A stretch of DNA of 58,928 nucleotides from Acidobacteriota bacterium (GTDB lineage: Bacteria > Acidobacteriota > Terriglobia > Terriglobales > Acidobacteriaceae): contig JAJYZC010000011.1 of NCBI GenBank assembly GCA_021800255.1, positions 1 to 58,928 of the forward strand, given 5' to 3'. How positions within the stretch are numbered: the first letter of the stretch is position 1; each line of letters opens with the position of its first letter. Position numbers and translations under genes: made by a program. The notes below the pieces were generated by a model that did not search any database, was not told the DNA's origin, and worked only from the letters and a program-made list of their open reading frames with translations. Positions 8,215-17,268 of this stretch are shown in pieces.

Positions 8215-8967
8215 GTGCTTCGTGACGGAGGATTTCATCGAGATGCCGCCCTTACGCGAACGGCCTTGCAGGTTCCATGTTTCTCTCCAACCTGCGCATC
8301 CGGCTGTAATTCTTACTATTCTTGCCAGACCTAATCGTGCGCTTGGATGGCTGCGTGGCCCTCTGAGCCAACTTGAATGAGACAGGTACCCCCTCAACAA
8401 TTACTGTAGGGCGGAGAAGAAAAACTCATCGTGGAAAACCTCTTAAATCCTTCTCAGCAGGGTTCTTCTTCGGTTTCGCTGGCGCCGCATCGAACGGCCG
8501 CTGATCCCGAGGATCTCCGCCGCCAGCCGCCAGGTAATCTTCTTCGCCATAGCTCGCAGAATCACTTCCTGCACCTTCATCGTCCGCTCCATCGCGGCCC
8601 CCGGATATGTGTCCATGCCTTGCATGGTCACCTATCTTCGCGCCTGCAATGCGGACATTTCACTTGCTAAGTCAACCGGACATATCATGTGCTATGACAC
8701 CGCTGCAGAAACCGCTTGATTCACACGCCTCGAACGCGTACCCTGTTTTACATTGCTCACCATTTTGGTGACTCCCGGGCATGGGTTCGCGGAGCGCAGA
8801 ACTCCGCGTCCTTCCTGGTGTAAAACAGCATTCCCAGGGGCTGCCAAATGGCTCCCGCGCATAATTCAGGTGGCAGGCCGCCGATCGCTGTGGAAAACAG
8901 CCTGCACGACTTCTCTTCCGGCCTCTCCCATCGATAGGATGAACACTGATGTATCCGAGGAGATGGA
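8215..8967. other. intergenic with IS debris
   Basis: This 753-bp gap lies between the Ehr-like operon and the GH31 gene. It contains the transposase remnant described at 8405-8697. The remainder, including 8698-8940, shows no gene I can support. The GH31 ribosome binding site GAGGAGATGG is at its right edge. Confidence 0.6.
8405..8697 (-). mobile_element. decayed ISNCY-type insertion sequence, transposase internally deleted
   Basis: Read on the minus strand from 8631, the frame begins MTMQGMDTYPGAAMERTMK and continues VQEVILRAMAKKITWRLAAEILGISGRSMRR. This is the N-terminal helix-turn-helix of ISNCY/IS1202-group transposases. After SMRR (about 8500) the homology stops. An alternative frame gives a basic tail (PAKPKKNPAEKDLR), which resembles the C-terminal end of such transposases and suggests an internal deletion. 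Bases 8646-8695 hold paired CGGACAT motifs like the left end of these elements. Family assignment is from memory of conserved residues; the deletion is inferred. Confidence 0.6.
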
Positions 8968-11340
8968 ATGAGAACGAGAATCCGCAGCCGGAGAATCTGG
9001 CTGCAGGCATTGGCTTTGCCCCTGATTGCGAACACCGCTGTGGCTTTTGGACAGCCGGCCCCCCATCCCAATGTCGTCCTGAGCGAGCAACAGACGCCCG
9101 GCGGCGAAATCTTCCACCTCACCAACGGCACACTCCGCATTCAACCCTGCGGCGATGAAGTCGTGCGGGTCACATACGTCACTGGATCGTCCATCCCTGA
9201 CCTCAGCAATCCGGCTCTGTCCGGCTCCGCCTGCCATACTGCCCCTTTCTCCGTTTACGACTCCGCGCAGTCCATCGAAGTTGTTGCCGGCGCCCTTCGC
9301 GTTGATGTCAACAAGAACAGCTCCGCCGTCAGCTTCAGCCGTTACGGTAAGCACATGCTCGGCGAAACGGACTGGCCCTTCCCGCGGCGGATCATCCCCA
9401 CTGTGACCGGCGGCCAGCGCGTCCATTCCGCCTCGGTCTGGTTCGCTCTTACTCCGCGCGAGCGCCTCTATGGCCTCGGCCAGCATCAGACTGGACTGCT
9501 GGATGAACGCAACACCCAACTCATCCTCTCCCAGACAAACACAAACATCTCCATCCCGTTCTTCCTCTCCTCCCGCGGGTATGGCGTCCTGTGGAACAGC
9601 GCCTCTGTCACCAACTGGAACAACCGCTTCCGCCAGGTCGTCACCTTCCAGTCGAACGACGCGGATGCCGTTGACTACTACTATATTGGCGGCCCATCCT
9701 TCGACAAGATCATCGCTGGCTACCGCCGTCTGAGCGGCGAGGTGCCCTTGTTTCCGCGCTGGGCCTACGGATACTGGCAATCCAAACTGGCCTACGCCAG
9801 CAGAAAGCAGTTGCTGGGCGTTGCCGCCAAATACCGTGCCCTGCACATCCCGCTGGACAACATCGTGCTGGACGCCGGCTGGGAAACTGCATTCGGCTCC
9901 CGTACTTTCACCTCCCGTTATCCCGATCCCGCTTCCATGGTGCAAACCCTGCACCGTGAGCACGTGCACCTGATGGTCTCCATCTGGCCGCTCTTCCAGC
10001 CAGGCAGCAGGAACTTCGAGGAGATGCTGTCGCACGGATATTTTGTCGATCCCGGCCCCAACGCGTTGCCCTCGTACATGCCGGGGGCGCGCCTCTACGA
10101 CGCCTTCAATCCCGGCGCCCGCCGCCTCTATTGGGATCAGGTCAAGCGGTCTCTTTACAAAATCCACGTGGACGCATACTGGATGGACTCCACCGAACCC
10201 TCCGACCTCTACGCCGAAGAGCACGGCTCCATGCTGGCGGGCGCGAAGACCTACTTGGGCGACGGTTCGAAATACGCCAACCTGTTTCCGTTGATGACCA
10301 CGAAGGCCATCTACGACGGCCTCCGCCGCCAGCCGGGCAACAAGCGCGTCTTTATCCTCACCCGCTCCGCCTTTACCGGAATGCAGCGGAATGCGGCTTC
10401 CGTCTGGTCCGGCGATACCACCACAACCTTCGATGCGCTGCGACGGCAGATTCCCGCCGCACTCAACTACTCCATGAGCGGCCTGCCTTACTGGACCAGC
10501 GATATTGGCGGCTTTGTCGGAGGCAATACGAATAACCCGCGCTACCGCCAGTTGTTCGTCCGCTGGTTTGAATTCGGAGCTTTCTGCCCCATCTTCCGGG
10601 CTCACGGCGCGCGCAAGAACAATGAAAACGAACTGTGGTCCTATGGACCTCACGCACAGAAGATTCTCACCTACTACGATCGCCTCCGCTACCGTCTGAT
10701 GCCCTACATCTACGCCATGGCGGCGCGCACCACATTCGACAACTACACGCCCATGCGGGCACTGGTCTTCGACTTTCCGTCGGATCCCAGAGTGCTCAAT
10801 ATCGGCAATGAGTACATGTTCGGCCCGGCTCTGCTGGTGGCTCCGGTCACGCGGCCGGACGCCACGACACGGAATGTCTATCTGCCCAAAGGAACAGACT
10901 GGTACGATTTCTGGACCGGCCGCCGGTATGCTGGAGGACAGGTCATCCATCGCGCGGCGCCCCTTAGCATGTTGCCTCTTTACGTTCGCGCCGGCAGTAT
11001 TCTGCCCATGGGGCCGGAGGAGCAGTACACCGGCGAGTATCCCAACGCCCCGATCGAACTCCGCATCTATCCAGGCAAAGACGGCAACGCCAGCCTCTAC
11101 TTCGATGACGGCAGCACCTATAACTATCAGGACGGACAATACGCATGGCTGCCCATGCACTGGAACAACGCCACGCGCGTCCTGACACTGGAATCCTGCA
11201 AAGGCAGCTTTCCGGGGCTTCCGTCGCAGCGTACTTTCTTCGCTACCGTGGTTCGCCCCGGACACGCTGTCGGCGAAGCGATGACGCCGCATGGCCGCCG
11301 CCTGATCTACAAAGGCGTCACCATCCACATGCACATGTAG
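8968..11340 (+). CDS. secreted glycoside hydrolase family 31 (alpha-glucosidase/alpha-xylosidase type)
   Basis: A 790-residue protein with an N-terminal signal peptide (basic start, hydrophobic LQALALPLIANTAVAF, cleavage near residue 28). It then has the GH31 N-terminal beta domain, the TIM barrel and a C-terminal beta region ending in a DUF5110-like part (APIELRIYPGKDGNASLYFDDG). The catalytic nucleophile is D407 in AYWMDSTEPSD and the acid/base is D483 in SVWSGDTTTTF. LPYWTSDIGGF is also typical. The family hydrolyses alpha-linked glucose or xylose; the exact substrate cannot be read from the sequence. The start is supported by GAGGAG eight bases upstream. A hairpin terminator follows at 11374. 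It is probably periplasmic or exported. Confidence 0.93.
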   Translation: MRTRIRSRRIWLQALALPLIANTAVAFGQPAPHPNVVLSEQQTPGGEIFHLTNGTLRIQPCGDEVVRVTYVTGSSIPDLSNPALSGSACHTAPFSVYDSAQSIEVVAGALRVDVNKNSSAVSFSRYGKHMLGETDWPFPRRIIPTVTGGQRVHSASVWFALTPRERLYGLGQHQTGLLDERNTQLILSQTNTNISIPFFLSSRGYGVLWNSASVTNWNNRFRQVVTFQSNDADAVDYYYIGGPSFDKIIAGYRRLSGEVPLFPRWAYGYWQSKLAYASRKQLLGVAAKYRALHIPLDNIVLDAGWETAFGSRTFTSRYPDPASMVQTLHREHVHLMVSIWPLFQPGSRNFEEMLSHGYFVDPGPNALPSYMPGARLYDAFNPGARRLYWDQVKRSLYKIHVDAYWMDSTEPSDLYAEEHGSMLAGAKTYLGDGSKYANLFPLMTTKAIYDGLRRQPGNKRVFILTRSAFTGMQRNAASVWSGDTTTTFDALRRQIPAALNYSMSGLPYWTSDIGGFVGGNTNNPRYRQLFVRWFEFGAFCPIFRAHGARKNNENELWSYGPHAQKILTYYDRLRYRLMPYIYAMAARTTFDNYTPMRALVFDFPSDPRVLNIGNEYMFGPALLVAPVTRPDATTRNVYLPKGTDWYDFWTGRRYAGGQVIHRAAPLSMLPLYVRAGSILPMGPEEQYTGEYPNAPIELRIYPGKDGNASLYFDDGSTYNYQDGQYAWLPMHWNNATRVLTLESCKGSFPGLPSQRTFFATVVRPGHAVGEAMTPHGRRLIYKGVTIHMHM

Positions 11341-11373
11341 CAATGGGTTCACTCCTGGCCAAGTCCCGGAAGG

Positions 11374-11402
11374 GAGGCGTGCTGCACGGTACGCCTCTTT
11401 TT
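11374..11402 (+). terminator. rho-independent terminator after GH31
   Basis: GAGGCGT (11374-11380) pairs perfectly with ACGCCTC (11391-11397) around a 10-nt loop and is followed by TTTTT. It lies 34 bp after the GH31 stop and 49 bp before the next start. This suggests separate transcription of the following membrane protein gene. Confidence 0.7.
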
Positions 11403-11450
11403 CCCAGACTCGTAACACCCCTCATCTGTCTGTACTATCAAGACAAGAGC

Positions 11451-13139
11451 ATGGACCGCCGCCTTCCACTGATCATCGTCCCCGCCGGAGCATTTCTGGC
11501 TATTCTTCCGCTGCTGCTTTGGGGGCCGTCTTGCGGCGACGATTTCAAGTTCCATCTCCTCAACTGGCTGGAAGCCGGCGCCCAGTGGAAGCAGGGCGTG
11601 CTGTGGCCCCGCTGGGATTTCACTTCCACCTGGAATGCCGGTGAGCCGCGATTTGTCTTCTATCCCCCGTTTTCCTGGGTTCTCGGAGCGATCTTCGGCC
11701 TGATCCTGCCGTGGGCAGCCGTCCCCGCTGCCTATATCTGGACCTGCCTTTGCGCCTCGGGTTTCACCATGTACAGGCTGGCGCGAGAATGGACCGGCAC
11801 GGCCGGTGCGCTTCTTGCCTCCTGCTTCTTCATGGTGCATCCGTACATGCTCTTCACTTCGCTGGAGCGCAGTGCATTTGCGGAGCTGCTCGCCACGGCC
11901 TGGATTCCGCTCTTGCTCCTGTCCATCCTGCGGCGGCGCCTTTCCATTGCCGGAATCGCCCTGCCTATCGCTCTGCTCTCGCTCTCCGATCTCCCCGCCG
12001 CCGTCCTGGGCTGTTATTCCTTCGCTCTGCTTGCGGTTCTGCGCGTGGCCTGGAGGGGAACTATTCTCCTGCAGCGCCGTGAAGCCTTGCGCGACGCGGT
12101 GCGGGCGGTTGTGGGCGTGGGCCTCGGCCTTGCGCTTTCCGGCTTTTACCTCGTTCCAGCTATCTGGGAGCAGCGCTGGGTTCACATCATCATGGAGAAC
12201 GTGCCGAACACGAGCTACCGCAACAATTTCCTCTTCGGACAACACGGAAGCGTCTCCCACATCGCCATCCTGCGCATCGCTTCGCTGTGTTCTGTTGCTA
12301 TCGTTTCCCTGATCGCGGCCTTTGCTTCCATTGCTCTCGCCCGCCGGTCAGCAGAGGCAGGAGATGGCATGAGGCAGGAGCGAAGGGTAGCTATCGCCAG
12401 TCTGCTGCTTCTCACCGCCGTGCTCGGCTTCCTGCTCACCTCCTCCAGCCAGCCGCTCTGGCGCTGGATACCCGATCTGAAGTTCCTGCAATTCCCCTGG
12501 CGTTTCGACGCCATGCTCGGCGCGGTTGCTGCGGCGATGCTGGCGCTGGCCCTCAGCCCGGTCTCCCGGCACCCGCGCACAGTCGTCACCGCTGCACTGG
12601 CCGTCAGCGTTCTTGGAGGATTCGCCGGCAACCACTTCTTCCGCCAGTTCTGCAACATCCCCGGCGGAGTGCGCGGCATGGCCGCGGCCTTCCACCTGGG
12701 CGAAATCCACGACCTAACCGACGGCTATACTCCGCTGACCTCCGACCCGCTCGCGGTCGGCCATAACAACCCGCCATTCTGGATCGCCCTCACTCCGGAG
12801 GGAAACCCGGCGAAACGATGGACCGGACCAGACCCGGAAGCACTCCGCACCAGGCTCAGCTTCTCCGTCACCAGCCCCGAACCCGCCTGGTTCGTGATCA
12901 ACCTGCGCGATTACCCGGCGTGGCGCATTCACCTGAACGGAAAGCTATGCTCGAAGCTCCCGCATCGCGCCGATGGCCTCATTGTCGTGCCCATCCCTGC
13001 CGGAACATCCCAAATCACCATCCGCTATGCGCTCACTCCCGACTTCCTCGTGGGATGCCTTCTGAGTCTCAGCTCCGCGATTCTGCTTCTACTGGCAGGG
13101 AGAAAGAAATGGCTCACCAGCGCAGCTCTTTCCTGCTGA
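11451..13139 (+). CDS. polytopic membrane protein, PTPS-related/GT-C-like
   Basis: A 562-residue protein with about ten hydrophobic segments and a C-terminal extracytoplasmic beta domain (WFVINLRDYPAWRIHLNGK, then a final helix). The N-terminus (MDRRLPLIIVPAGAFLAILP) is a membrane anchor; longer frames upstream overlap the GH31 gene and the terminator. The first loop (CGDDFKFHLLNWLEAGAQWKQGVLWPRW, followed by GEPRFVFYPPF) has the acidic pair and FYPP pattern found in the PTPS-related membrane family and in GT-C glycosyltransferase-like proteins. The function is not established. A lipid-linked sugar transfer role is possible but not shown by any catalytic motif I can confirm. Confidence 0.75.
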   Translation: MDRRLPLIIVPAGAFLAILPLLLWGPSCGDDFKFHLLNWLEAGAQWKQGVLWPRWDFTSTWNAGEPRFVFYPPFSWVLGAIFGLILPWAAVPAAYIWTCLCASGFTMYRLAREWTGTAGALLASCFFMVHPYMLFTSLERSAFAELLATAWIPLLLLSILRRRLSIAGIALPIALLSLSDLPAAVLGCYSFALLAVLRVAWRGTILLQRREALRDAVRAVVGVGLGLALSGFYLVPAIWEQRWVHIIMENVPNTSYRNNFLFGQHGSVSHIAILRIASLCSVAIVSLIAAFASIALARRSAEAGDGMRQERRVAIASLLLLTAVLGFLLTSSSQPLWRWIPDLKFLQFPWRFDAMLGAVAAAMLALALSPVSRHPRTVVTAALAVSVLGGFAGNHFFRQFCNIPGGVRGMAAAFHLGEIHDLTDGYTPLTSDPLAVGHNNPPFWIALTPEGNPAKRWTGPDPEALRTRLSFSVTSPEPAWFVINLRDYPAWRIHLNGKLCSKLPHRADGLIVVPIPAGTSQITIRYALTPDFLVGCLLSLSSAILLLLAGRKKWLTSAALSC

Positions 13140-13177
13140 GCACTCCTGGCGAACCTGTGTTCGCTGCGGGCTGTAAA

Positions 13178-13743
13178 CGCTACGGCTCCGTAACCTTCAC
13201 CACCCTGTCGCCCTGCACATTCCTCCGTGTTTGGACGATCCCGGACGGCCACCAGATCATCGCCATCTCCGCCTCCGCATACGGGCGCAGGCCGGGAAAC
13301 CCCTGAAGTGAAGGCGTCTGCGGCGCGTGCGCGAAGAGAGCGAACCAGAGGCCGCGGTTTGAGAAGCGCAGCGTGCGCCAGCAGACGTTATCGGAGTCGA
13401 GTCGCGCGAGCGCCTGGCGGGCGGCGCGGAGGTCGATTTCGAGGGCGATGGCGGACTAGGCCGCGCCTGTTTCGAGCAACCAGTTGGCCTCGTCGCCGTA
13501 CTGAGCAAACCAATATAGGATCTGCTGGCGTCGCAGGAGGGTATGCCCACGCGGGCGGATTTCGAGATAGAGCGGGCCAGCAGGAGGCGGAAGGTTTTGT
13601 AGAAAGGATGGGCGGCAGGGATGGATGGATGTGAGATAAAGCACATCGGATAAGCGGGAATGATCCAGTGTGGCGCGATTCGAAACACCGCCATCAGAGT
13701 CCCAGACCCGCCGCCGGTAGACATCGAGGACTTCTGGGAACAT
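13178..13743 (-). pseudogene. unrecognised gene interrupted by an in-frame TAG
   Basis: The minus strand reads MFPEVLDVYRRRVWDSDGGV from 13743 and stays protein-like to LLETGAA, where a TAG stops it (13456-13458). The same frame continues as SAIALEIDLRAARQALARL and on to WWPSGIVQTRRNV, ending at TAG just before GGCTCCG (13178-13180). Together they would make a protein of about 188 residues. Continuity across a single stop suggests a recent nonsense mutation. I do not recognise the family. It lies in a debris region between two intact genes. Confidence 0.45.
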
Positions 13744-13873
13744 CGCTCAGATCGGATGAAGGCGGCCGCATGACTTCATCCCACAAATCTGACGTGCGCT
13801 CCCGTAACAATGCTTTCACCTCTCGCCGGCACTCGCCGCTATGAATGGTATAGCCCTCCGCTGGAATGCTGGC

Positions 13874-16249
13874 TCAGGTACTAACCAGACGGCCCAGCAA
13901 GGGCTTCTTGACAGTATCGAGCAAAAACATCATCACGATGGTGGCGGCTAATAAACTCACGACCATCAGAGCCGGTACGGGGGTCATCAAAATACCAAAG
14001 ATCGCCATTGCCGATACCACCACCACATCTCCGGCTGTAGCCCAAAGCAGGAAATTTCCCGGGCGCGACTTCCAAAACGCGCCGGTTTCACGCACCAGGT
14101 ACACGGTGGCCAAACCACTGAATACCAGGGCCAGAAAAACGAAGGTTTGTGTCGCGGGCAGTGGCAGAAAATGGCGGCTGACATAAAAGACCGCGAAGCA
14201 GTAAAACAGCCAGGAGATTGCTATTACCGTCGAAACCCACATCAACACGCGAATATTCCAGCGGTCCGGATGCGGCGAAGGCGTAACGTAATCACTGGCT
14301 AAAGACATAGTGACGAAATCATTGGCGAACAAAAGCAGCAATACGAGCCGCGGCGTAGTCACGAGATCGCCTGTAATCAGCAAGCCGAGGCTTAAAAACA
14401 GCGCTACCTGGATCGTTTTTGTGATTTTATTGGTCGTGTAGGTCAACATGCGCCGATACACCTTGCGGCCAATATCAACGGCATCCGCTATACGTGCGAT
14501 TCCCGGCTTGGTCAGCACCAGACTCGCCGCAGAGCGAGCAACATCGGTGGCATTGGAAACGGCGATTCCAACCTCCGCCTGCTTGAGCGCCGGAGCGTCA
14601 TTGACGCCATCTCCGGTCATGCCGGTGACAATGTGTCGCTTTTGAAGCTGCCGGACCAAGGCAATTTTATCTGCCGGGAAAACGCCGGCGAATACATCTG
14701 CATCAAGTTGCCCTTGTTCAATAGCGATACGATCCGCAGACTTATCGCCAATGCCAAGTTGCATGGAAATGGCCCGGGCGGTGGCTTGCCCATCCCCTGT
14801 AACCATGCGCACGCGAATACCCAAGGCTTGCAAATTGGCAATCGTGTCATGCGATTCCGGGCGCGGCGGATCACGCAGGGACAACAATCCAATCAGCTTC
14901 AGTTCGCCATCGGTCTGGGCTGCCACTCCGATCACACGGTTCCCCAGTGCGGCCAGTGCATCGGCCTGTTTCAGCCCCTCGCCGGTATAGTTGCAAAGAG
15001 CGGCCAGCGTGGCCGGCGCCCCCTTCATGGCCCGGGCCTTTTTGCCATCCATTTCCAGCTCCGCCTCGGCGCGTTTGGTGGCTGGGTCAAAAGGAATTAA
15101 CTTGGATCGCTGCCAACGGAAACTCGCGGCGGGATGCTCCCGATATTGTTTTAGAATAGCCATATCAATGGGATCTTGCGTTCCGGCATCACACGTTTGC
15201 GCGGCGAAGGCTAGAACATCTTCCTCCGTGGCGCTATCAAGACCTTGAACTTTTTCCAGCGCCAACTCATTGAGCGTCAGCGTGCCCGTTTTATCACAAC
15301 AAAGCTGCTGCATTCCAGCCAATTCCTGGATGGCCGATAAACGTGTCACTAGCACATTATGATCCGCCATCTCCAGCGAAGCCGCAGCCTGCGCCAGAGT
15401 AAAGGTGGCCGGTAGTGCTACCGGCACCGAGGCCACGAGCAGTATCAACGCGAAAGGCAGAATAACCGGCCATGCCATGCCAATGGAAAAGGCGTAAATT
15501 AGAACCATCGCCACCAGTGCCCCATCCATCATCAGCAGATATTTAACGATGGCGAAAATAATTTGCTCCATGTGGCCGACGGTTTTGGCGCCCCGCACCA
15601 GTTCCGCAGTTTTGCCAAACATACTGCTAGCGCCAGTGGCTGTGACTTCGGCCGCGGCCTCACCACGTCTGACGATTGAACCGGAACGGGCATCGCCGCC
15701 GCCGGCAAGCTCAACCGGGGCAGATTCTCCGGTTAGAGCAGATTGATCAACCTGAATATCACCCTGAACAAGGTGGGCATCGGCAGGAACCATGTCACCC
15801 ATGCGCAGATAAATGCAGTCACCTGGAACCAGATCGCGTGCAGGCACAGATATCCATTTACCATCGCGCAGCACGCGAGCGTTGATTTCCAAACGATGGC
15901 GGAGAATTTCCAGGGCAGCCTGCGCCCGGCCCTCCTGGACAAACCCGAGCACCGCATTACCGATCAGCAGCAAGGCAATGATGACGGATTCAACGGGCTT
16001 GTGCAGAGTAAGTTCCAGGATGAACGTGACTTCCAGCATCCACGGAACGGGCGCCCAAAATTTCAACAGAAACGCGCGAATAGGATGCGGCTTTTGCTCT
16101 GGGATAGCATTAGGGCCAAATTTTTTCAGACGCTCTGCGGCCTCTGGTGTAGAAAGCCCCTGGGCGGAGCTTACCGCTGGAATCGTGCCGATATTCTGCG
16201 CTGGAACTGGTGATCCTTCAGTGCTCACGATGCCAAACACTCCATTCAA
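13874..16249 (-). CDS. plasma-membrane proton-efflux P-type ATPase (P-IIIA type)
   Basis: A 791-residue P-type ATPase. It shows TGESAPV (actuator domain), the phosphorylated aspartate D319 in CCDKTGTLTLNE, and the hinge MTGDGVNDAPALKQAEVGIAV. There are four hydrophobic segments before and about six after the catalytic domains. It lacks N-terminal CxxC metal-binding domains and an intramembrane CPx motif, so a heavy-metal pump is excluded. Length, the N-terminal ALSTPEAAERLKKFGPNAIPE segment and the actuator/nucleotide layout match bacterial homologues of plant and fungal H+-ATPases. It would expel protons at ATP cost, useful for acid tolerance. Flanking DNA is full of remnants, so it may lie in an acquired segment. 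Confidence 0.88.
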   Translation of the reverse strand: MNGVFGIVSTEGSPVPAQNIGTIPAVSSAQGLSTPEAAERLKKFGPNAIPEQKPHPIRAFLLKFWAPVPWMLEVTFILELTLHKPVESVIIALLLIGNAVLGFVQEGRAQAALEILRHRLEINARVLRDGKWISVPARDLVPGDCIYLRMGDMVPADAHLVQGDIQVDQSALTGESAPVELAGGGDARSGSIVRRGEAAAEVTATGASSMFGKTAELVRGAKTVGHMEQIIFAIVKYLLMMDGALVAMVLIYAFSIGMAWPVILPFALILLVASVPVALPATFTLAQAAASLEMADHNVLVTRLSAIQELAGMQQLCCDKTGTLTLNELALEKVQGLDSATEEDVLAFAAQTCDAGTQDPIDMAILKQYREHPAASFRWQRSKLIPFDPATKRAEAELEMDGKKARAMKGAPATLAALCNYTGEGLKQADALAALGNRVIGVAAQTDGELKLIGLLSLRDPPRPESHDTIANLQALGIRVRMVTGDGQATARAISMQLGIGDKSADRIAIEQGQLDADVFAGVFPADKIALVRQLQKRHIVTGMTGDGVNDAPALKQAEVGIAVSNATDVARSAASLVLTKPGIARIADAVDIGRKVYRRMLTYTTNKITKTIQVALFLSLGLLITGDLVTTPRLVLLLLFANDFVTMSLASDYVTPSPHPDRWNIRVLMWVSTVIAISWLFYCFAVFYVSRHFLPLPATQTFVFLALVFSGLATVYLVRETGAFWKSRPGNFLLWATAGDVVVVSAMAIFGILMTPVPALMVVSLLAATIVMMFLLDTVKKPLLGRLVST

Positions 16250-16522
16250 TAATGATAGCCATAGGTATCGCGTTTAAATTCTTGCACAATAAATCATTGA
16301 CAAAACGACTTCAGCAAATTTCCGCATCGCTCTTAACATGTTAAAGATGGCTTGCAAGCAAAGGGATTTCAAGGGCGAAGCCCTTGGCTGGTATTAGTAT
16401 TAGAACCGCTGGCGAAGCGGTATACCCCTTGTACGTGAAGCGGTATGCCTTTGTAAAGCGGCTTCATTGCATGCGGCCATTTTCTGGCCAGCGTGCCGGG
16501 AACGGCCGCCATGTGAGGAGCC
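16250..16522. other. intergenic with short direct repeats and hairpins
   Basis: Upstream of the ATPase start the DNA holds a small hairpin, CAAGGGCGAAGCCCTTGG (about 16370-16387). It also holds two near-identical 19-20 bp direct repeats, GAAGCGGTATACCCCTTGTA at 16414-16433 and GAAGCGGTATGCCTTTGTA at 16437-16455. No coding potential is supported. The role is unknown. Confidence 0.5.
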
Positions 16523-16770
16523 ATGCATTCCATCGCCCAGCCTCGATATATCCGCGTCCACGAGAAGGACAACGTTGCGGTCGTGGTGAACGAGGGCGGC
16601 CTGCCGGCCGGCAGCCGCTTCGCGTGCGGGCTGGTCCTTGCCGAGGCCGTTCCGGAGACGTACAAGATCGCTCTCGCCGAGCTGGACGAAGGCGAGGCCA
16701 TCGCGCGCTACGGCGCCGTGATCGGCTACGCAAACCGTGGTATCGCTCGCGGCTGTTGGGTGCAGCGTCA
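16523..16770 (+). pseudogene. truncated galactarate/altronate dehydratase N-terminus (SAF domain)
   Basis: About 80 residues starting MHSIAQPRYIRVHEKDNVAV match the N-terminal SAF domain of GarD/UxaA-type sugar-acid dehydratases (VVNEGGLPAGSRF, ALAELDEGEAIARYGAVIGYA, GIARGCWV). The roughly 400-residue catalytic part is missing. The frame runs into insertion-sequence DNA at about 16770. It has a plausible start but cannot encode an active enzyme. It is evidence for loss of a sugar-acid utilisation gene by IS insertion followed by deletion. Confidence 0.7.
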
Positions 16771-16773
16771 ATG

Positions 16774-17054
<281 letters not shown>

Positions 17055-17142
17055 TCAGGGGTCCCCACAAAATCCCCCACAATTGCCTAACGGACACCAA
17101 ATCAATGGGTTATTATGGCGTATAACTATTTTAATTTCATAA

Positions 17143-17219
17143 TGGTAGGCAAGGCGGGTCTCGAACCCGCAACCCCCGGCTTAGAAGGCCGGTGCTCTAT
17201 CCAGTTGAGCTACTCGCCC
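17143..17219 (-). tRNA. tRNA-Arg (anticodon TCT), CCA encoded
   Basis: On the minus strand the 5' acceptor strand GGGCGAG (17219-17213) pairs, with two G-T pairs, with CTTGCCT. The D arm contains AGCTCAACTGGATAGAGC, and the anticodon arm is CCGGC-CTTCTAA-GCCGG with anticodon TCT. The T arm is GCGGG-TTCGAGA-CCCGC. The discriminator is A and CCA is encoded (17145-17143). All four arms fold, so it looks functional. Its 3' end faces the debris at 16250-17142, the usual side for integrative elements. Confidence 0.96.
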
Positions 17220-17268
17220 ACGGTAATCATTGTAGCTTTACCCTGGCTCGCCCGGCAGCCGGCTCAAT

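Noticed and set aside
8866-11418. 850-codon open frame on the minus strand
   Set aside because: It is antisense to the GH31 gene, which has catalytic motifs and a signal peptide. The frame is low-complexity and matches no family; it arises from GC-rich third positions.
13874-16249. Heavy-metal P1B ATPase
   Set aside because: No CPx motif or N-terminal metal-binding domain; length and motifs fit a P-III proton pump.
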